64,000 bases of DNA from an uncultured Chitinophaga sp. (GTDB taxonomy: Bacteria > Bacteroidota > Bacteroidia > Chitinophagales > Chitinophagaceae). The notes under the pieces are model-generated. The model was given only the letters and a program-made list of their open reading frames with translations. It did not search any database and was not told the origin of the DNA. The position numbers and the translations under genes are program-made. This document shows, piece after piece, positions 9,495 through 19,009 of the stretch; within the stretch, counting starts at the first letter, position 1, and each line of letters begins with the position of its first letter. The stretch covers positions 1 through 64,000 of the forward strand of contig NZ_CAMLHC010000028.1 of NCBI RefSeq assembly GCF_946479755.1, written 5' to 3'.

Positions 9495-10718
9495 TCAGTC
9501 CTTTACCAGCTTGTAAACCGCGCCTTTAAAGCCGTCTTTGGTGGACATACTGGTAAGCATATAAATCTCTCCCTGCTCGTCTTCTCCCCAGCTGAGAATG
9601 AACGGGTTATCAGCAGGGCGGCCGGACAGCTCCAGGTCGGCACGTTCCCATTTATTGCCTTTCTGCGCCAGCACAAACGCTTTCCCGTTGTAGTCGCCGA
9701 AGATGTAAAGCCCTTTCAGGGAAGGGATAGCGCTGCCCCTGTACACATAACCGCCGGTGATGCTGATGCCCAGATCGTGGTCGTATTCGTGTATGGGGGG
9801 CAGCAGTTTGTTGCCGTCTGCGCCGGCGGGAACATTGAATTCATGGTATCCTTCCATGATGCGCCAGCCGTAGTTGCCGCCTTTGGTGATGATATCCACT
9901 TCTTCGTATTTGGCTTGTCCCACATCGCCGGCAAACAATTGACCGGTGGACCTGTCAAAAGAGAAGCGCCAGGGATTGCGCAGGCCATAGGCCCATATTT
10001 CCGGCTTTGCCCCGGCTGTCTTTACAAACGGATTGTCGGCCGGCACCTTGTAAGGGGTACCATTCACGTCTATACGCAGTATTTTTCCCAGCACAGTACC
10101 GAGGTCCTGTCCATTGCCGTTGGCGCCGTGTTTGTCGCCGCCGCCACCGCCGTCGCCCAGGCCGATGTAAAGGTAACCGTCGCGGCCAAAGGCCAGCTGG
10201 CCGCCGTTGTGGTTAGACTCCGGCTGGTTGACCTCCATCAGCACCCGTTTGGATGCCGGATCGGCTATGTTGGGATTGGTGGCAGATACGGTAAACTCCA
10301 CCAGGCGGCTTTTGTGGTCCAGCACCCGTTTGACCGGGTTAGGCACCGGGGCGCTGTAATACACGTAGAACTTGCGGTTCTTTTTGAAGTCGGGATGGAA
10401 AGCCATGCCCAGCAGCCCTCTTTCGTCATAGGCAGGGTTTACCTTCACCATATCCCCGCTTACGTCCAGGAAGGGCTCCTGCAGCTGGTTGCCTTTCCTG
10501 TCCACGATCCATACTTTTCCTTCCTTCTGGCAGAAAAACAACCGGCCTGTGCCGTCGTGTGGCACTGCCATATTCACCGGGGAAATAAACTTGTCTGTAA
10601 CCAGTTGCAGTCTCGCTTTTCTGGCGGGAGGCGCCGCTTTGTCCGGCTCTCCGGCGCAGGCAGCGTGGGTAACTAGCAGGGGAATAAAGATCCCACATAA
10701 CAACCCTCGTATTTTCAT
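9495..10718 (-). CDS. PQQ-dependent sugar dehydrogenase, predicted lipoprotein
   Basis: A six-bladed beta-propeller of the glucose/sorbosone dehydrogenase (GSDH) family, which oxidises sugars with PQQ at the cell surface. Family blocks are GQLAFGRDGYLYIGLGDGGG, a Gly-rich loop, LGTVLGKILRIDVNG, and EIWAYGLRNPWRFSFD. The start at MKIRGLLCGIF gives 407 residues and puts a hydrophobic signal directly at the N-terminus. An ATG 24 nt upstream is less likely. The sequence THAAC-AGE around residue 18 looks like a lipobox. The actual sugar is unknown, and related GSDH proteins often have no proven substrate. Confidence 0.88.
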   Translation of the reverse strand: MKIRGLLCGIFIPLLVTHAACAGEPDKAAPPARKARLQLVTDKFISPVNMAVPHDGTGRLFFCQKEGKVWIVDRKGNQLQEPFLDVSGDMVKVNPAYDERGLLGMAFHPDFKKNRKFYVYYSAPVPNPVKRVLDHKSRLVEFTVSATNPNIADPASKRVLMEVNQPESNHNGGQLAFGRDGYLYIGLGDGGGGGDKHGANGNGQDLGTVLGKILRIDVNGTPYKVPADNPFVKTAGAKPEIWAYGLRNPWRFSFDRSTGQLFAGDVGQAKYEEVDIITKGGNYGWRIMEGYHEFNVPAGADGNKLLPPIHEYDHDLGISITGGYVYRGSAIPSLKGLYIFGDYNGKAFVLAQKGNKWERADLELSGRPADNPFILSWGEDEQGEIYMLTSMSTKDGFKGAVYKLVKD

Positions 10719-10779
10719 AGTAGTGCGGAATTTAAGAAGCACTAAAAATAGCGGATTATTATTCCTTCACTGATGACTT

Positions 10780-10810
10780 TTTGCTTTTTCCCTGCTGCTT
10801 TTTACCTTAG
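10780..10810 (+). promoter_or_regulatory. promoter of the MFS transporter gene
   Basis: TTTG (10780-10783) and TACCTTAG (10803-10810, one mismatch to TAnnTTTG) are separated by 19 nt. They place a transcript start only about 10 nt before the TTG start codon at 10828 and so support that start. Confidence 0.5.
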
Positions 10811-10827
10811 CAGGAAATTACACCCGC

Positions 10828-12087
10828 TTGGACACAACGGCCTCTACACCCAGAAACGACCCATACGCTTCGCTACGTTATAAGGAGTTTAACTACTATC
10901 TGGTCATCCGCTTTGCACTGGTATTTGCGCTGGCCATGCAGTTCGCCATCATCGAATGGAAAGTATATGCCCTCTCGCACGACCCGTTCTCCCTGGGGTT
11001 GATCGGATTGTCTGAAGTTATCCCTGCCGTTACGCTGGCACCTTTTGCCGGCCACCTGGTAGACAAGCGCGAGAAGCGCGGGCTGTTGCTGAAATGTGTG
11101 ATTGCCTATCTTTTTATCAGTACCGGTTTGTTTCTGCTCACATGGGATAAAGCGGTGGCTGGGATGTCTACCCACTGGATATTGATATCGATCTATTTCC
11201 TGGTATTTACCGGTGGCGTGGTGCGGGCTTTTGTGAGTCCGTCTAATTTCTCCCTGCTGTCTTTACTGGTGCCGCGCGCATTGTACGCCAATGCTTCTAC
11301 CTGGAGCAGCTCTGCCTGGCAGATCGGCGGCGTGCTGGGGCCTGCACTGGGCGGACTTTGCATCTACTGGTTCGGCGTTCACTGGTCGATGTTGCTGGTG
11401 GTCGCTGTTTTCCTGGCGCCGCTTTACAGCCTGATACAGATCAAACCCAAACCTATTTACTACCAGGAGCGGGGAGAAACTTTCTTCCAGGGCCTTACCA
11501 GCGGGATGCGTTTTGTGTGGAGGACCAAAGTTGTGCTGGGAGCGATGGCGCTGGATATGTTTGCCGTGTTGTTTGGCGGGGCGGTGGCGATGTTGCCGGC
11601 TTTCGCCACGGATGTGCTGCATGTGGGCTCGCTGGGATATGGGCTGTTACGTTCCGCACCGGCGGTGGGCGCGCTGATCACCATGTTCATCATAGCGCAC
11701 CGGCCACTGGTCAACAAACCTGGTATTAAGCTGCTGGCCGCCGTATTTGGATTTGGCCTGACGATCATTCTTTTCGGTCTGTCTACCAGCTTCTGGTTAT
11801 CGATGGCCGCGCTGCTGGTCAGCGGGGCGCTGGATGGCATCAGTGTGATTATCCGCCAGACGATTCTTCAGCTGAAGACGCCGGACGATATGCGCGGCCG
11901 TGTTGCTGCAGTGAGTTCCATGTTCGTGGGTTCCTCCAATGAGCTGGGCGCTTTTGAGAGCGGCTTTATGGCCAGGAAGCTGGGGCTGGTCACCTCCGTT
12001 GTATTTGGCGGTTGCGTTACGCTGGCCGTGGTGGTCACCACCTATGTTATCAGTCCGGCCATGCGTAAGCTGGATCTCAAACCGTAA
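10828..12087 (+). CDS. MFS transporter, EntS/MFS_3-like exporter
   Basis: A 419-residue inner-membrane transporter of the major facilitator superfamily with about 12 hydrophobic segments. The loop after the second helix reads GHLVDKREKRGLLLK, the MFS GxxxDRxxRR signature. The arrangement resembles the MFS_3 group that contains the enterobactin exporter EntS and many Bacteroidota multidrug-type pumps. The gene starts with TTG: the first in-frame ATG lies inside helix 1, while TTG gives the usual N-terminus NDPYASLRYKEFNYYL. It is divergent from the sugar dehydrogenase gene. The substrate cannot be told from sequence. Confidence 0.88.
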   Translation: MDTTASTPRNDPYASLRYKEFNYYLVIRFALVFALAMQFAIIEWKVYALSHDPFSLGLIGLSEVIPAVTLAPFAGHLVDKREKRGLLLKCVIAYLFISTGLFLLTWDKAVAGMSTHWILISIYFLVFTGGVVRAFVSPSNFSLLSLLVPRALYANASTWSSSAWQIGGVLGPALGGLCIYWFGVHWSMLLVVAVFLAPLYSLIQIKPKPIYYQERGETFFQGLTSGMRFVWRTKVVLGAMALDMFAVLFGGAVAMLPAFATDVLHVGSLGYGLLRSAPAVGALITMFIIAHRPLVNKPGIKLLAAVFGFGLTIILFGLSTSFWLSMAALLVSGALDGISVIIRQTILQLKTPDDMRGRVAAVSSMFVGSSNELGAFESGFMARKLGLVTSVVFGGCVTLAVVVTTYVISPAMRKLDLKP

Positions 12088-12095
12088 CAGATATT

Positions 12096-12175
12096 GGAAT
12101 TTTTTGATTTACGGATTTTGGAATTCCGGGGATTAAAATCGCAGACATCAGAAAATCCATACATCAAAAAATTCC
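12096..12175. repeat. word-repeat inverted repeat, period 8 (ATTTNNNN)
   Basis: A 24-bp arm (12096-12119) faces its complement at 12152-12175 with two mismatches. The left arm is itself a tandem of 8-mers starting with ATT (ATTTTTTG, ATTTACGG, ATTTTGGA, ATTCCGGG). It fills the gap between two convergent genes and touches the stop codon of the minus-strand gene, so it may act as a bidirectional terminator. Confidence 0.7.
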
Positions 12176-12669
12176 TAAATTTTCATAGCGTCTTTCAACT
12201 TTTCAAGTATATAAAACACGGCGGGACAGATGGTGCTGTTCTCGTAGGTAATATTGGGCCGTTTGAAAAAATCGTAACTGTCGGTATATGGATAGTTGGC
12301 GCAATCGCCCGGGCGCACGTCGTAGATGCTGCAGCCGTTGTCTCCCCCTAAAAACGGGCAGGGGCTTGATTTCACCACATAATCCTCATCTTTATCTATG
12401 CGCAGGTAGGTGTCAATAAAGGCACCTTCTTTCATGCCCAGGTATTTGGAGATCCTTTTAATATCCGGCGCTTTGAAGCGGGGACTGATGGACTTGCAGC
12501 AGCGGGCGCAGTCCATGCAGTCGATATGGCTGAAGGCTTCCTCATGAAGGTCCGGCAGCAGCTTTTCCACTCCTTTGCCGCGGCGTGTCTGCAGTTTCTG
12601 CAGGAATTGTTTATTGGCCTTTTGTTTGTCTTTGGCCTTCTGTTCCCAATCTTCTAAAATCTTGCTCAT
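12175..12669 (-). CDS. YkgJ-family cysteine cluster protein
   Basis: A 164-residue cytoplasmic protein with the CxxCxxCC cluster CMDCARCC (about residues 44-51) and later cysteines in [28 protein letters not shown]. The YkgJ/CxxCxxCC family is thought to bind zinc or an FeS cluster, and its function is unknown. The N-terminus is a charged, Lys- and Gln-rich helix ([20 protein letters not shown]). The start at [10 protein letters not shown] is preferred over an ATG 75 nt upstream, which would add a residue run unlike the family. The gene is divergent from gcvP. Confidence 0.88.
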   Translation of the reverse strand: MSKILEDWEQKAKDKQKANKQFLQKLQTRRGKGVEKLLPDLHEEAFSHIDCMDCARCCKSISPRFKAPDIKRISKYLGMKEGAFIDTYLRIDKDEDYVVKSSPCPFLGGDNGCSIYDVRPGDCANYPYTDSYDFFKRPNITYENSTICPAVFYILEKLKDAMKI

Positions 12670-12769
12670 TGGCGCAAAGATAAGCAAATACCCGGTGGAC
12701 AAAATCATGACAGAAGGCATCCGGGGGGTGGTATCATTTATCACTGTTTTCCTTCTCTCCGGCCCGTTG

Positions 12770-12801
12770 TTTGGCGGTTGCTTAAAATCTGCATAGCTTT
12801 G
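12770..12801 (+). promoter_or_regulatory. promoter of gcvP
   Basis: TTTG (12770-12773), a 20-nt spacer and TAGCTTTG (12794-12801) make a full consensus Bacteroidota promoter. It lies downstream of an earlier in-frame ATG (12778), which argues for the gcvP start at 12832. Confidence 0.65.
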
Positions 12802-12831
12802 CGCATTCTATTTCAAATACCTGCTTACATC

Positions 12832-15696
12832 ATGAATCTTTTTGATATCCAACAAATTGAATTCGTGCACCGTCACATTGGTCCGAATGAAGCTGAGAAG
12901 AACCAGATGCTGGAAAGCATTGGCACCGCCAACCTGGATGAGCTGATTAACAAAACTGTTCCCGGCGCCATCCGCATGCAGCACCCTCTGGCCGTTCCGG
13001 CAGCGATGAGCGAGAGCGACTACCTACGCCATCTGAAAGAGATCTCCCTGAAGAACAAGGTAATGCGTAATTACATTGGCCAGGGTTATTTCGACACGAT
13101 CACGCCGAGCGTGATCCTGCGCAACGTATTTGAGAACCCGGGATGGTACACGCAATACACGCCGTACCAGGCGGAGATTTCCCAGGGAAGACTGGAAAGC
13201 CTGCTGAACTACCAGACGATGGTCAGCGATCTGACAGGTTTGCCGATCTCCAATGCGTCACTGCTGGATGAAGCCACTGCTGCTGCAGAAGCAATGACCA
13301 TGTTCTTCAACGCCCTCAACAAAGACCATGACCATGTAACCAGGCCTAAGTTTTTTGTAGATACCAACGTTTATCCCCAAACGCTGGACGTTATCCAGAC
13401 CCGTGCTACGCCGCTGAACATTGAGGTAGTGGTGGGTGATTACAAAACCGTACCGTTCGACGCCGACTATTTTGGCGCGCTGATTCAATACCCCAACAAT
13501 GTGGGTGGTGTTGAAGACTACCAGGAGTTTATCCAGAAAGTACATGCCGTAGGCGCTTTCGTTGGCGTAGCCACCGACCTGCTGGCATTGACGCTGCTGG
13601 CTTCTCCGGGTGAACTGGGTGCAGATGCCGCCTTCGGTTCTGCGCAACGTTTTGGTGTTCCTTTGGGCTTTGGTGGTCCTCACGCGGCGTTCTTCTCCGT
13701 GAAAGACGACTTCAAACGTTCTATCCCCGGCCGTATCATTGGTGTGAGCATCGACGCGCAAGGCCAGCGTGCCCTGCGTATGGCGCTGCAGACCCGTGAA
13801 CAGCATATCAAACGCGAAAAAGCCACTTCCAATATCTGTACAGCACAGGCCCTGCTGGCCAACATGGCGGCTATGTACGCTGTGTACCATGGCCCTGAGG
13901 GACTGAAGAACATCGCTACCCGTGTAGCGTTGCTCACCGCTGCGCTGGCAGAGAAATTACAGGCAAAAGGACTGAAACTGGCCGCAGGCAACTTCTTCGA
14001 CACCATCGTGGTAGAAGGCGCCGGCGATGTGAAAGCAGCCGCTGAAGCAGCCGGTATCAACTTCCGTTACTTCGCCAACGGACAGGTAGGTATCTCTCTC
14101 GATGAAACCGCCACTATCGCCGACGTTAACGACGTGCTCCGTGTATTCGGCGCCGGTAGCGTAGACGCAGCCGGTATTTCCAATGGTAAAGCCGCTATCC
14201 CGGCCGGCCTGGAGCGTACCTCCGCTTACCTGCAGCACCCGGTGTTCAACAGCTACCACAGCGAATCGCTGATGATGCGTTACCTGAAAATGCTGGAAAA
14301 CAAAGACTTGTCCCTGAACACGTCTATGATCTCCCTCGGTTCCTGCACCATGAAGCTGAATGCAGCTTCCGAAATGATCCCGCTGAGCTGGGCCCACTGG
14401 AGCAAAATGCACCCGTTTGCCCCGAAAGAACAGGCTGGCGGTTACCTTCAAATGACTTCCGAACTGGGCGAATACCTCAGCCAGATCACCGGTTTCGATG
14501 CCTGCAGCCTGCAGCCTAACAGCGGCGCTCAGGGCGAATACGCCGGTCTGCTGGTGATCCGTCAATACCACGAAAGCAGGGGCGAAGGACACCGTAATGT
14601 GATGCTGATCCCTATCAGTGCCCACGGTACCAACCCCGCTTCCGCAGTAATGGCTGGCTTCAAGGTAGTAGTGGTAAAAGCGCTGGAAAACGGTTACATC
14701 GACGTGACCGACCTGAAAGCCAAAGCCGCTTTACATGCCAAAGACCTCGCCGGTATCATGATCACTTATCCTTCCACCTACGGTGTTTATGAAGAGTCAG
14801 TGAAAGAAATCTGTGCTACCATCCACGAACACGGTGGCCAGGTATACATGGACGGCGCCAATATGAACGCACAGGTAGGCCTCACTGCTCCGGGCATCAT
14901 CGGCGCAGACGTATGCCACCTGAACCTGCACAAAACCTTCGCTATCCCTCACGGTGGCGGCGGTCCCGGCATGGGCCCCATCTGCGTGGCCAAACACCTG
15001 ACACCGTTCCTGCCAGGTCACGTGGAACTGAACAACGGTAAAGTATCCCACGCTGTATCCGCAGCACCGTTTGGTTCTGCCAGCATCCTGCTTATTTCTT
15101 ACGCTTATATCCGCATGCTGGGCAGCACCGGTGTGAAACAGGCTTCCGAATACGCTATCCTGAATGCCAACTACATGAAGGCAAGACTGGAAAAAGCATA
15201 CGATATCCTGTACACTGGCGTGAACGGCACCTGCGCCCACGAGTTCATCGTAGACCTCCGTCCGTTTAAAGCATCTGCCGGCATTGAAGCCGAAGATGTG
15301 GCCAAACGCCTGATGGACTACGGTTTCCACGCTCCTACCATGAGCTTCCCGGTACCGGGCACCATCATGATCGAGCCAACCGAAAGTGAGGACAAAGGTG
15401 AGCTGGACCGCTTCTGCGACGCCCTGCTGGCGATCCGCGAAGAGATCCGCGCCGTGGAAGAAGGTACTGCCGACAAACAAAACAACGTACTTAAAAACGC
15501 GCCTCATACCCAGCACGTGATCACTGCCGATGAATGGAACCGTCCTTACGGCCGTCAGCAGGCAGCTTTCCCGCTGGAATATGTGAAAGCCAATAAATTC
15601 TGGCCTTCCGTAAGCCGTGTGAACAACACTCACGGCGACAGAAACCTGATCTGCACCTGCGAACCCGTAAGTGCTTATGAGGAATCTGTAGCGTAA
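12832..15696 (+). CDS. gcvP: glycine dehydrogenase (decarboxylating), P-protein of the glycine cleavage system
   Basis: The PLP-dependent P-protein decarboxylates glycine and passes the aminomethyl group to the lipoyl H-protein. At 954 residues it is the fused, full-length form with both halves. The PLP lysine sits in [20 protein letters not shown] in the C-terminal half, and the N-terminus [17 protein letters not shown] is typical. The start at [11 protein letters not shown] agrees with the promoter at 12770-12801. Genes for the T and H proteins are not nearby, so the system is scattered in this genome. A strong terminator follows. Confidence 0.97.
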   Translation: MNLFDIQQIEFVHRHIGPNEAEKNQMLESIGTANLDELINKTVPGAIRMQHPLAVPAAMSESDYLRHLKEISLKNKVMRNYIGQGYFDTITPSVILRNVFENPGWYTQYTPYQAEISQGRLESLLNYQTMVSDLTGLPISNASLLDEATAAAEAMTMFFNALNKDHDHVTRPKFFVDTNVYPQTLDVIQTRATPLNIEVVVGDYKTVPFDADYFGALIQYPNNVGGVEDYQEFIQKVHAVGAFVGVATDLLALTLLASPGELGADAAFGSAQRFGVPLGFGGPHAAFFSVKDDFKRSIPGRIIGVSIDAQGQRALRMALQTREQHIKREKATSNICTAQALLANMAAMYAVYHGPEGLKNIATRVALLTAALAEKLQAKGLKLAAGNFFDTIVVEGAGDVKAAAEAAGINFRYFANGQVGISLDETATIADVNDVLRVFGAGSVDAAGISNGKAAIPAGLERTSAYLQHPVFNSYHSESLMMRYLKMLENKDLSLNTSMISLGSCTMKLNAASEMIPLSWAHWSKMHPFAPKEQAGGYLQMTSELGEYLSQITGFDACSLQPNSGAQGEYAGLLVIRQYHESRGEGHRNVMLIPISAHGTNPASAVMAGFKVVVVKALENGYIDVTDLKAKAALHAKDLAGIMITYPSTYGVYEESVKEICATIHEHGGQVYMDGANMNAQVGLTAPGIIGADVCHLNLHKTFAIPHGGGGPGMGPICVAKHLTPFLPGHVELNNGKVSHAVSAAPFGSASILLISYAYIRMLGSTGVKQASEYAILNANYMKARLEKAYDILYTGVNGTCAHEFIVDLRPFKASAGIEAEDVAKRLMDYGFHAPTMSFPVPGTIMIEPTESEDKGELDRFCDALLAIREEIRAVEEGTADKQNNVLKNAPHTQHVITADEWNRPYGRQQAAFPLEYVKANKFWPSVSRVNNTHGDRNLICTCEPVSAYEESVA

Positions 15697-15714
15697 CAGC
15701 TCATTATAACAACC

Positions 15715-15748
15715 AAAAAAGCTGCTCCGTCCCCGGAGCAGCTTTTTT
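15715..15748. terminator. bidirectional terminator after gcvP
   Basis: A run of A, a 9-bp stem GCTGCTCCG/CGGAGCAGC (15721-15729 with 15734-15742, loop TCCC) and a run of T lie between the convergent gcvP and RidA-like genes. Confidence 0.9.
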
Positions 15749-15765
15749 TATGCGGTATCATTGGT

Positions 15766-16167
15766 TTATCGTTCTGCCGCTTCATCGGCCACCGCCACCG
15801 CTTCAATTTCTATCAGCGCATCGGGAGAATAAAGGGAAGATACTTCCACGATGGTGTCTGCCGGGTAAGGCGCTGTAAAGAAACGTTTACGCAGGGCCAC
15901 GATCTTGTTGAAGTTGCCCATATCACGCAGCAGGATGGTCACTTTAATGACGTTAGGCAGACTGGAACCGCCGGCCTTCAGCACTTTTTCGAGGTTCTGA
16001 AAGGCTTTCTCCGCCTGTACATCGAAGTCGCCGATGCCCTGTAACTGCCCGTCGTCGCCGATGGCTGTCTGACCGCTGATAAACAGCAGGTCGCCCGCGC
16101 GGTATCCTTGTGAAAGATGGAAAGGTTTATACGGATCGGGCTGAAGTTGAATGTTGGATATTTTCAT
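15766..16167 (-). CDS. RidA/YjgF-family protein lacking the canonical arginine
   Basis: A 133-residue member of the Rid (YjgF/YER057c) superfamily, with the beta-rich blocks GYRAGDLLFISGQTAIGDDG and a C-terminal ALIEIEAVAVAD. True RidA imine/enamine deaminases carry an Arg in a PARxxVEV motif that binds the substrate carboxylate. Here the matching stretch reads YPADTIVEV, so Asp replaces Arg. The protein is therefore probably one of the other Rid subfamilies and not a 2-aminoacrylate deaminase. The start MKISNIQLQ is used; an ATG 21 nt upstream is possible. Confidence 0.85.
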   Translation of the reverse strand: MKISNIQLQPDPYKPFHLSQGYRAGDLLFISGQTAIGDDGQLQGIGDFDVQAEKAFQNLEKVLKAGGSSLPNVIKVTILLRDMGNFNKIVALRKRFFTAPYPADTIVEVSSLYSPDALIEIEAVAVADEAAER

Positions 16168-16213
16168 GTCGTTGTTATTTACCTGCAAAGCTATTTTGCC
16201 TGCTGCCGGTAAA

Positions 16214-16253
16214 TGTTCAACTACTTTAATAAATGGTGTTCAACTACTTTAAT
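16214..16253. repeat. 17-bp direct repeat at the 3' end of the Crp/Fnr gene
   Basis: TGTTCAACTACTTTAAT occurs at 16214-16230 and again at 16237-16253, a 23-bp period. The right copy contains the stop codon of the Crp/Fnr gene, and both copies lie upstream of the RidA-like gene. It may be a small tandem duplication or a pair of regulator sites. Confidence 0.7.
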
Positions 16254-16843
16254 TTTCCGGCTTTCTGTTGCCGGAGCTGACTGAGGAACACCGGCGTCAT
16301 GCCCAGATAGGACGCGAGGTATTTCTGGGGTACGCGTGCGGCAATGGCCGGGTAGTGCTGAAGGAAAGCCTCGTACCGTTCGGCCGCCGTATGGCTGATA
16401 TTCTGCAGGATCCGGCGGTTCTGCGCCAGATAAGCATTTTGATGCAGTATCCTGAAAAATCGTTCAAATGCCGGTACCTGCTGATAAAGGGATTGCAGCG
16501 CCTCCCGCTCCAGCTGTAACACCAGGGAGGGCTCCAGCGCTTCGATGCTCACCTGTGACGGTGTTTGTGTGAGCAGGCTTTCCAGATCGGTGATCCACCA
16601 GTCTTCCACTGCAAAATGCAAGACATGCTCAGCGTCGTTCCTGTCGGTGATATAGGAACGCAGGCATCCTTCCACGATGAAGTTTTCATAGCGGCAGGTG
16701 TCGCCGGCCTGCAGCAACCACTGGCGCCGTTGCAGGCGGCGTGGTTTCAGCAGGCTGACGAAATATTGTTGTTCTTCCGGTGTAAGCTGTATATGCCGGG
16801 CTACGTGTTGCAACAGCAGCCCGTACATGTCTTGCTGGTCCAT
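16244..16843 (-). CDS. Crp/Fnr-family transcriptional regulator
   Basis: A 199-residue regulator with an N-terminal cyclic-nucleotide-binding-type beta barrel (about residues 20-125, RRQWLLQAGDTCRYENFIVEGCLRSY) and a C-terminal helix-turn-helix (about 165-192, VPQKYLASYLGMTPVFLSQLRQQ). The ligand is not evident: the barrel lacks the Arg/Glu pattern of cAMP-binding Crp, as is common in Bacteroidota paralogues. It begins 2 nt after the stop of the upstream phosphodiesterase gene, so the two are probably co-transcribed. Confidence 0.88.
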   Translation of the reverse strand: MDQQDMYGLLLQHVARHIQLTPEEQQYFVSLLKPRRLQRRQWLLQAGDTCRYENFIVEGCLRSYITDRNDAEHVLHFAVEDWWITDLESLLTQTPSQVSIEALEPSLVLQLEREALQSLYQQVPAFERFFRILHQNAYLAQNRRILQNISHTAAERYEAFLQHYPAIAARVPQKYLASYLGMTPVFLSQLRQQKAGKLK

Positions 16844-16845
16844 GG

Positions 16846-18102
16846 CTATTGGTTTAATACCGGTTCCAGCACTTCCAGTTTACCATCTATCGGCTGGGTG
16901 ATATCCAGGCCGAGAATACGGGCCACTAACGGGTACACATGTATGTTTTCGAAGGTGGCGATGCGTGTATTCGGTCTGAAGGCTGGTCCCCATCCCATGA
17001 AGATAGCATTCATCTCTGTAAGATTGTTATCGAAGCCATGGTGACCGGGGTACATTTTTTTAACGGGGTCCCCGAAGGCATAGTTGGCTTCTGCTACTAC
17101 AACGATATCACCGATACGGCTATACACATCTTCCTGTCCGTAGTACCATCTTTCCGGCGTTTCCTTTTTCAGGTAAGCGGTATAATGGTTTTCATGTTGC
17201 TTCAGGAAGTCGTAGGCTGCTTTGATCTCCGTTTCATTATTGCCGTAGAACATTATTTTTTCGCCGGTGGGTACCTTGCGGAGCGGTGTCAGCGCAGGAC
17301 TGTCGGGCAGGGTAATGCTGTGCTCCGCATCTACCTTCAGCATGCCGTGGTCGGACACGATGATAAAATTGACGGGCAGATTCAGTTTACTCACTGCTTC
17401 CTGCATGCGGCCGATGGCGGCGTCTACGAACTGTACGGCGTTTTTCACGCTGTCGCTTTCAGGGCCATAGCGGTGCCCCATATGGTCTACTTCGGGGAAG
17501 TAGAAGGTGATTAAATGCGGACGTTGTTCTACCGGCAGCTGCAGCCAGTTCACTACTGTCTGGATACGCTGGTCGATGCCTGTTTTTTCCTGGTACTTAA
17601 AATAAAAGGTAGGCCGTATGTTCTGGATGGCGCTTTCAGAGCCTACCCAGAAATAGCTGGCGCTGACCATCTGTTGTTTTTCCGCCAGCACCCACAGGGG
17701 CACGCCGCCATACCAGGTGCCGTCTTCCACAGCGTCCCGGTTACCTACTTTATAGATGGCGTCCCGCTTACGGTCATAGAAGTGGTTATCTACCAGCCCG
17801 TGGTGGGCAGGGTACATGCCGGTGGCCAGTGTATAGTGATTGGGAAATGTCAGCGTAGGAAAAGAAGGTTTCATGGCGGTGGCTCTTACGCCCTGGCCGG
17901 AGAGACGAAGCAGGTTTTGTGCGTTGTATTTCTCTGCGTAATCATAGCGGAACCCGTCGATCGAGATCATGATCAGATAAGGTTTTGTCTGCTGGGTGGC
18001 GCTGTTTTTCCGTCCTTCCACCATCAGTTGTGCCGTATCCTGCGCCTGCAGGCTGGTTGCCATAAAAATTGCTGCCGCCAGTAAAATGAAAATCCGCTTC
18101 AC
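16846..18102 (-). CDS. ectonucleotide pyrophosphatase/phosphodiesterase (alkaline phosphatase superfamily)
   Basis: A 418-residue secreted enzyme of the NPP group that hydrolyses phosphodiester or pyrophosphate bonds with two zinc ions. It has a signal peptide ending near LQAQ (residue 20), the first metal site MISIDGFRYDY, the nucleophile region PSFPTLTFPNHYTLATGMYP (a Thr acts as nucleophile), FYFPEVDHMGHRYGP, the metal motif IIVSDHGM, and YPGHHGFDN near the C-terminus. Likely roles are nucleotide or phosphodiester scavenging in the periplasm. The gene leads a two-gene unit with the Crp/Fnr regulator, from which it is separated by 2 nt. Confidence 0.93.
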   Translation of the reverse strand: MKRIFILLAAAIFMATSLQAQDTAQLMVEGRKNSATQQTKPYLIMISIDGFRYDYAEKYNAQNLLRLSGQGVRATAMKPSFPTLTFPNHYTLATGMYPAHHGLVDNHFYDRKRDAIYKVGNRDAVEDGTWYGGVPLWVLAEKQQMVSASYFWVGSESAIQNIRPTFYFKYQEKTGIDQRIQTVVNWLQLPVEQRPHLITFYFPEVDHMGHRYGPESDSVKNAVQFVDAAIGRMQEAVSKLNLPVNFIIVSDHGMLKVDAEHSITLPDSPALTPLRKVPTGEKIMFYGNNETEIKAAYDFLKQHENHYTAYLKKETPERWYYGQEDVYSRIGDIVVVAEANYAFGDPVKKMYPGHHGFDNNLTEMNAIFMGWGPAFRPNTRIATFENIHVYPLVARILGLDITQPIDGKLEVLEPVLNQ

Positions 18103-18376
18103 GATCGTTGTTTTAGTTATATGATCTTAGGTTGGGGAGTAATAACAGGATGGGTTAAAAACGCGCAAATTAGAAAACTTATTCCATTTCCGGCCGCGTT
18201 GGGAATTATATAAACGTTAATGTACAGATCAACATATATGATAATATTTTATCTAAAAAAATATCATCCTGTTGAAAAATTAGCAAAATAACAATCATCG
18301 ATTAAAATATTATATATATAAATTTAATTAATTGACTGTTTATCTATATATTAGCCAACTGAAAAACCATCGAACT

Positions 18377-18889
18377 ATGTCCGACTACACCTTTATTACA
18401 ACTGAGGAGAATTTTTTACTACAACAAGCACTGAAGCGGAACAAACAGCAGTTACGGAAATTTGCGTTAATAGGTTTTATTGTATTATTAGTAGCGGCTA
18501 TTATACCGCAGATTTACCTGTATACGCATAATACACTGGGCGATGCGGATGAGTCTTTATTCTCCTATAAAAACATTTGGTTTTGGGTATGGATGATCAG
18601 TTTTGTGATAGCCCTTGTGTTTGCGCTGATCAAAGTAACCGATATCCGTTACTGGGCGCTGAAGAAAGACCTGGTAGCCTTACAGAAAGCCACCCTGCAG
18701 GCCCCTATGGAAGCGGTATACCTGGAGAACAACGATACGCAGACTAACATTATGATAAAGCTGGATAACCAGAAAAAACGCCTGTTTTACTGGATGCGGG
18801 GCGCCCTCGAAGGCTACCGCGCCGGCCAGGAAGTGGAAATCACTTATGCCCGTTATTCCCGCGTGATCATCGCCATCAACAAAAAATAG
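18377..18889 (+). CDS. hypothetical membrane protein with two transmembrane helices (YcxB-like layout)
   Basis: A 170-residue protein not assigned to a known function. After a charged N-terminus (TEENFLLQQALKRNKQQLRK) come two transmembrane helices (about residues 32-52 and 73-96), then a soluble beta-rich C-terminal domain (about 105-170). This layout is like the YcxB family. The start MSDYTFITTEE is preferred, because the upstream in-frame ATG lies in a very AT-rich stretch (18225-18350) that probably holds the promoter. A hairpin terminator follows 18 nt after the stop. Confidence 0.8.
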   Translation: MSDYTFITTEENFLLQQALKRNKQQLRKFALIGFIVLLVAAIIPQIYLYTHNTLGDADESLFSYKNIWFWVWMISFVIALVFALIKVTDIRYWALKKDLVALQKATLQAPMEAVYLENNDTQTNIMIKLDNQKKRLFYWMRGALEGYRAGQEVEITYARYSRVIIAINKK

Positions 18890-18907
18890 CTTTAACCTAC
18901 ACCTTAA

Positions 18908-18946
18908 ACCGGTACGTTGGCTGTCCGACGTACCGGTATATTTTTT
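18908..18946 (+). terminator. intrinsic terminator
   Basis: The stem ACCGGTACGT (18908-18917) pairs with ACGTACCGGT (18928-18937), followed by ATATTTTTT. Confidence 0.85.
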
Positions 18947-19009
18947 CAACTTATCTACTGCCGATACCCCAGGTAAATATGCCCATTAAACCTTATCTTA
19001 GGATCCTTC

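Noticed and set aside
9295..9516. 73-codon open frame between prc and the sugar dehydrogenase
   Set aside because: Pro/Gly/Arg-rich composition, reads through the terminator-like hairpin, no homology recognised.
12778..12831. Upstream in-frame start for gcvP
   Set aside because: It would start before the -7 element at 12794-12801, and the added 18 residues do not fit P-proteins.
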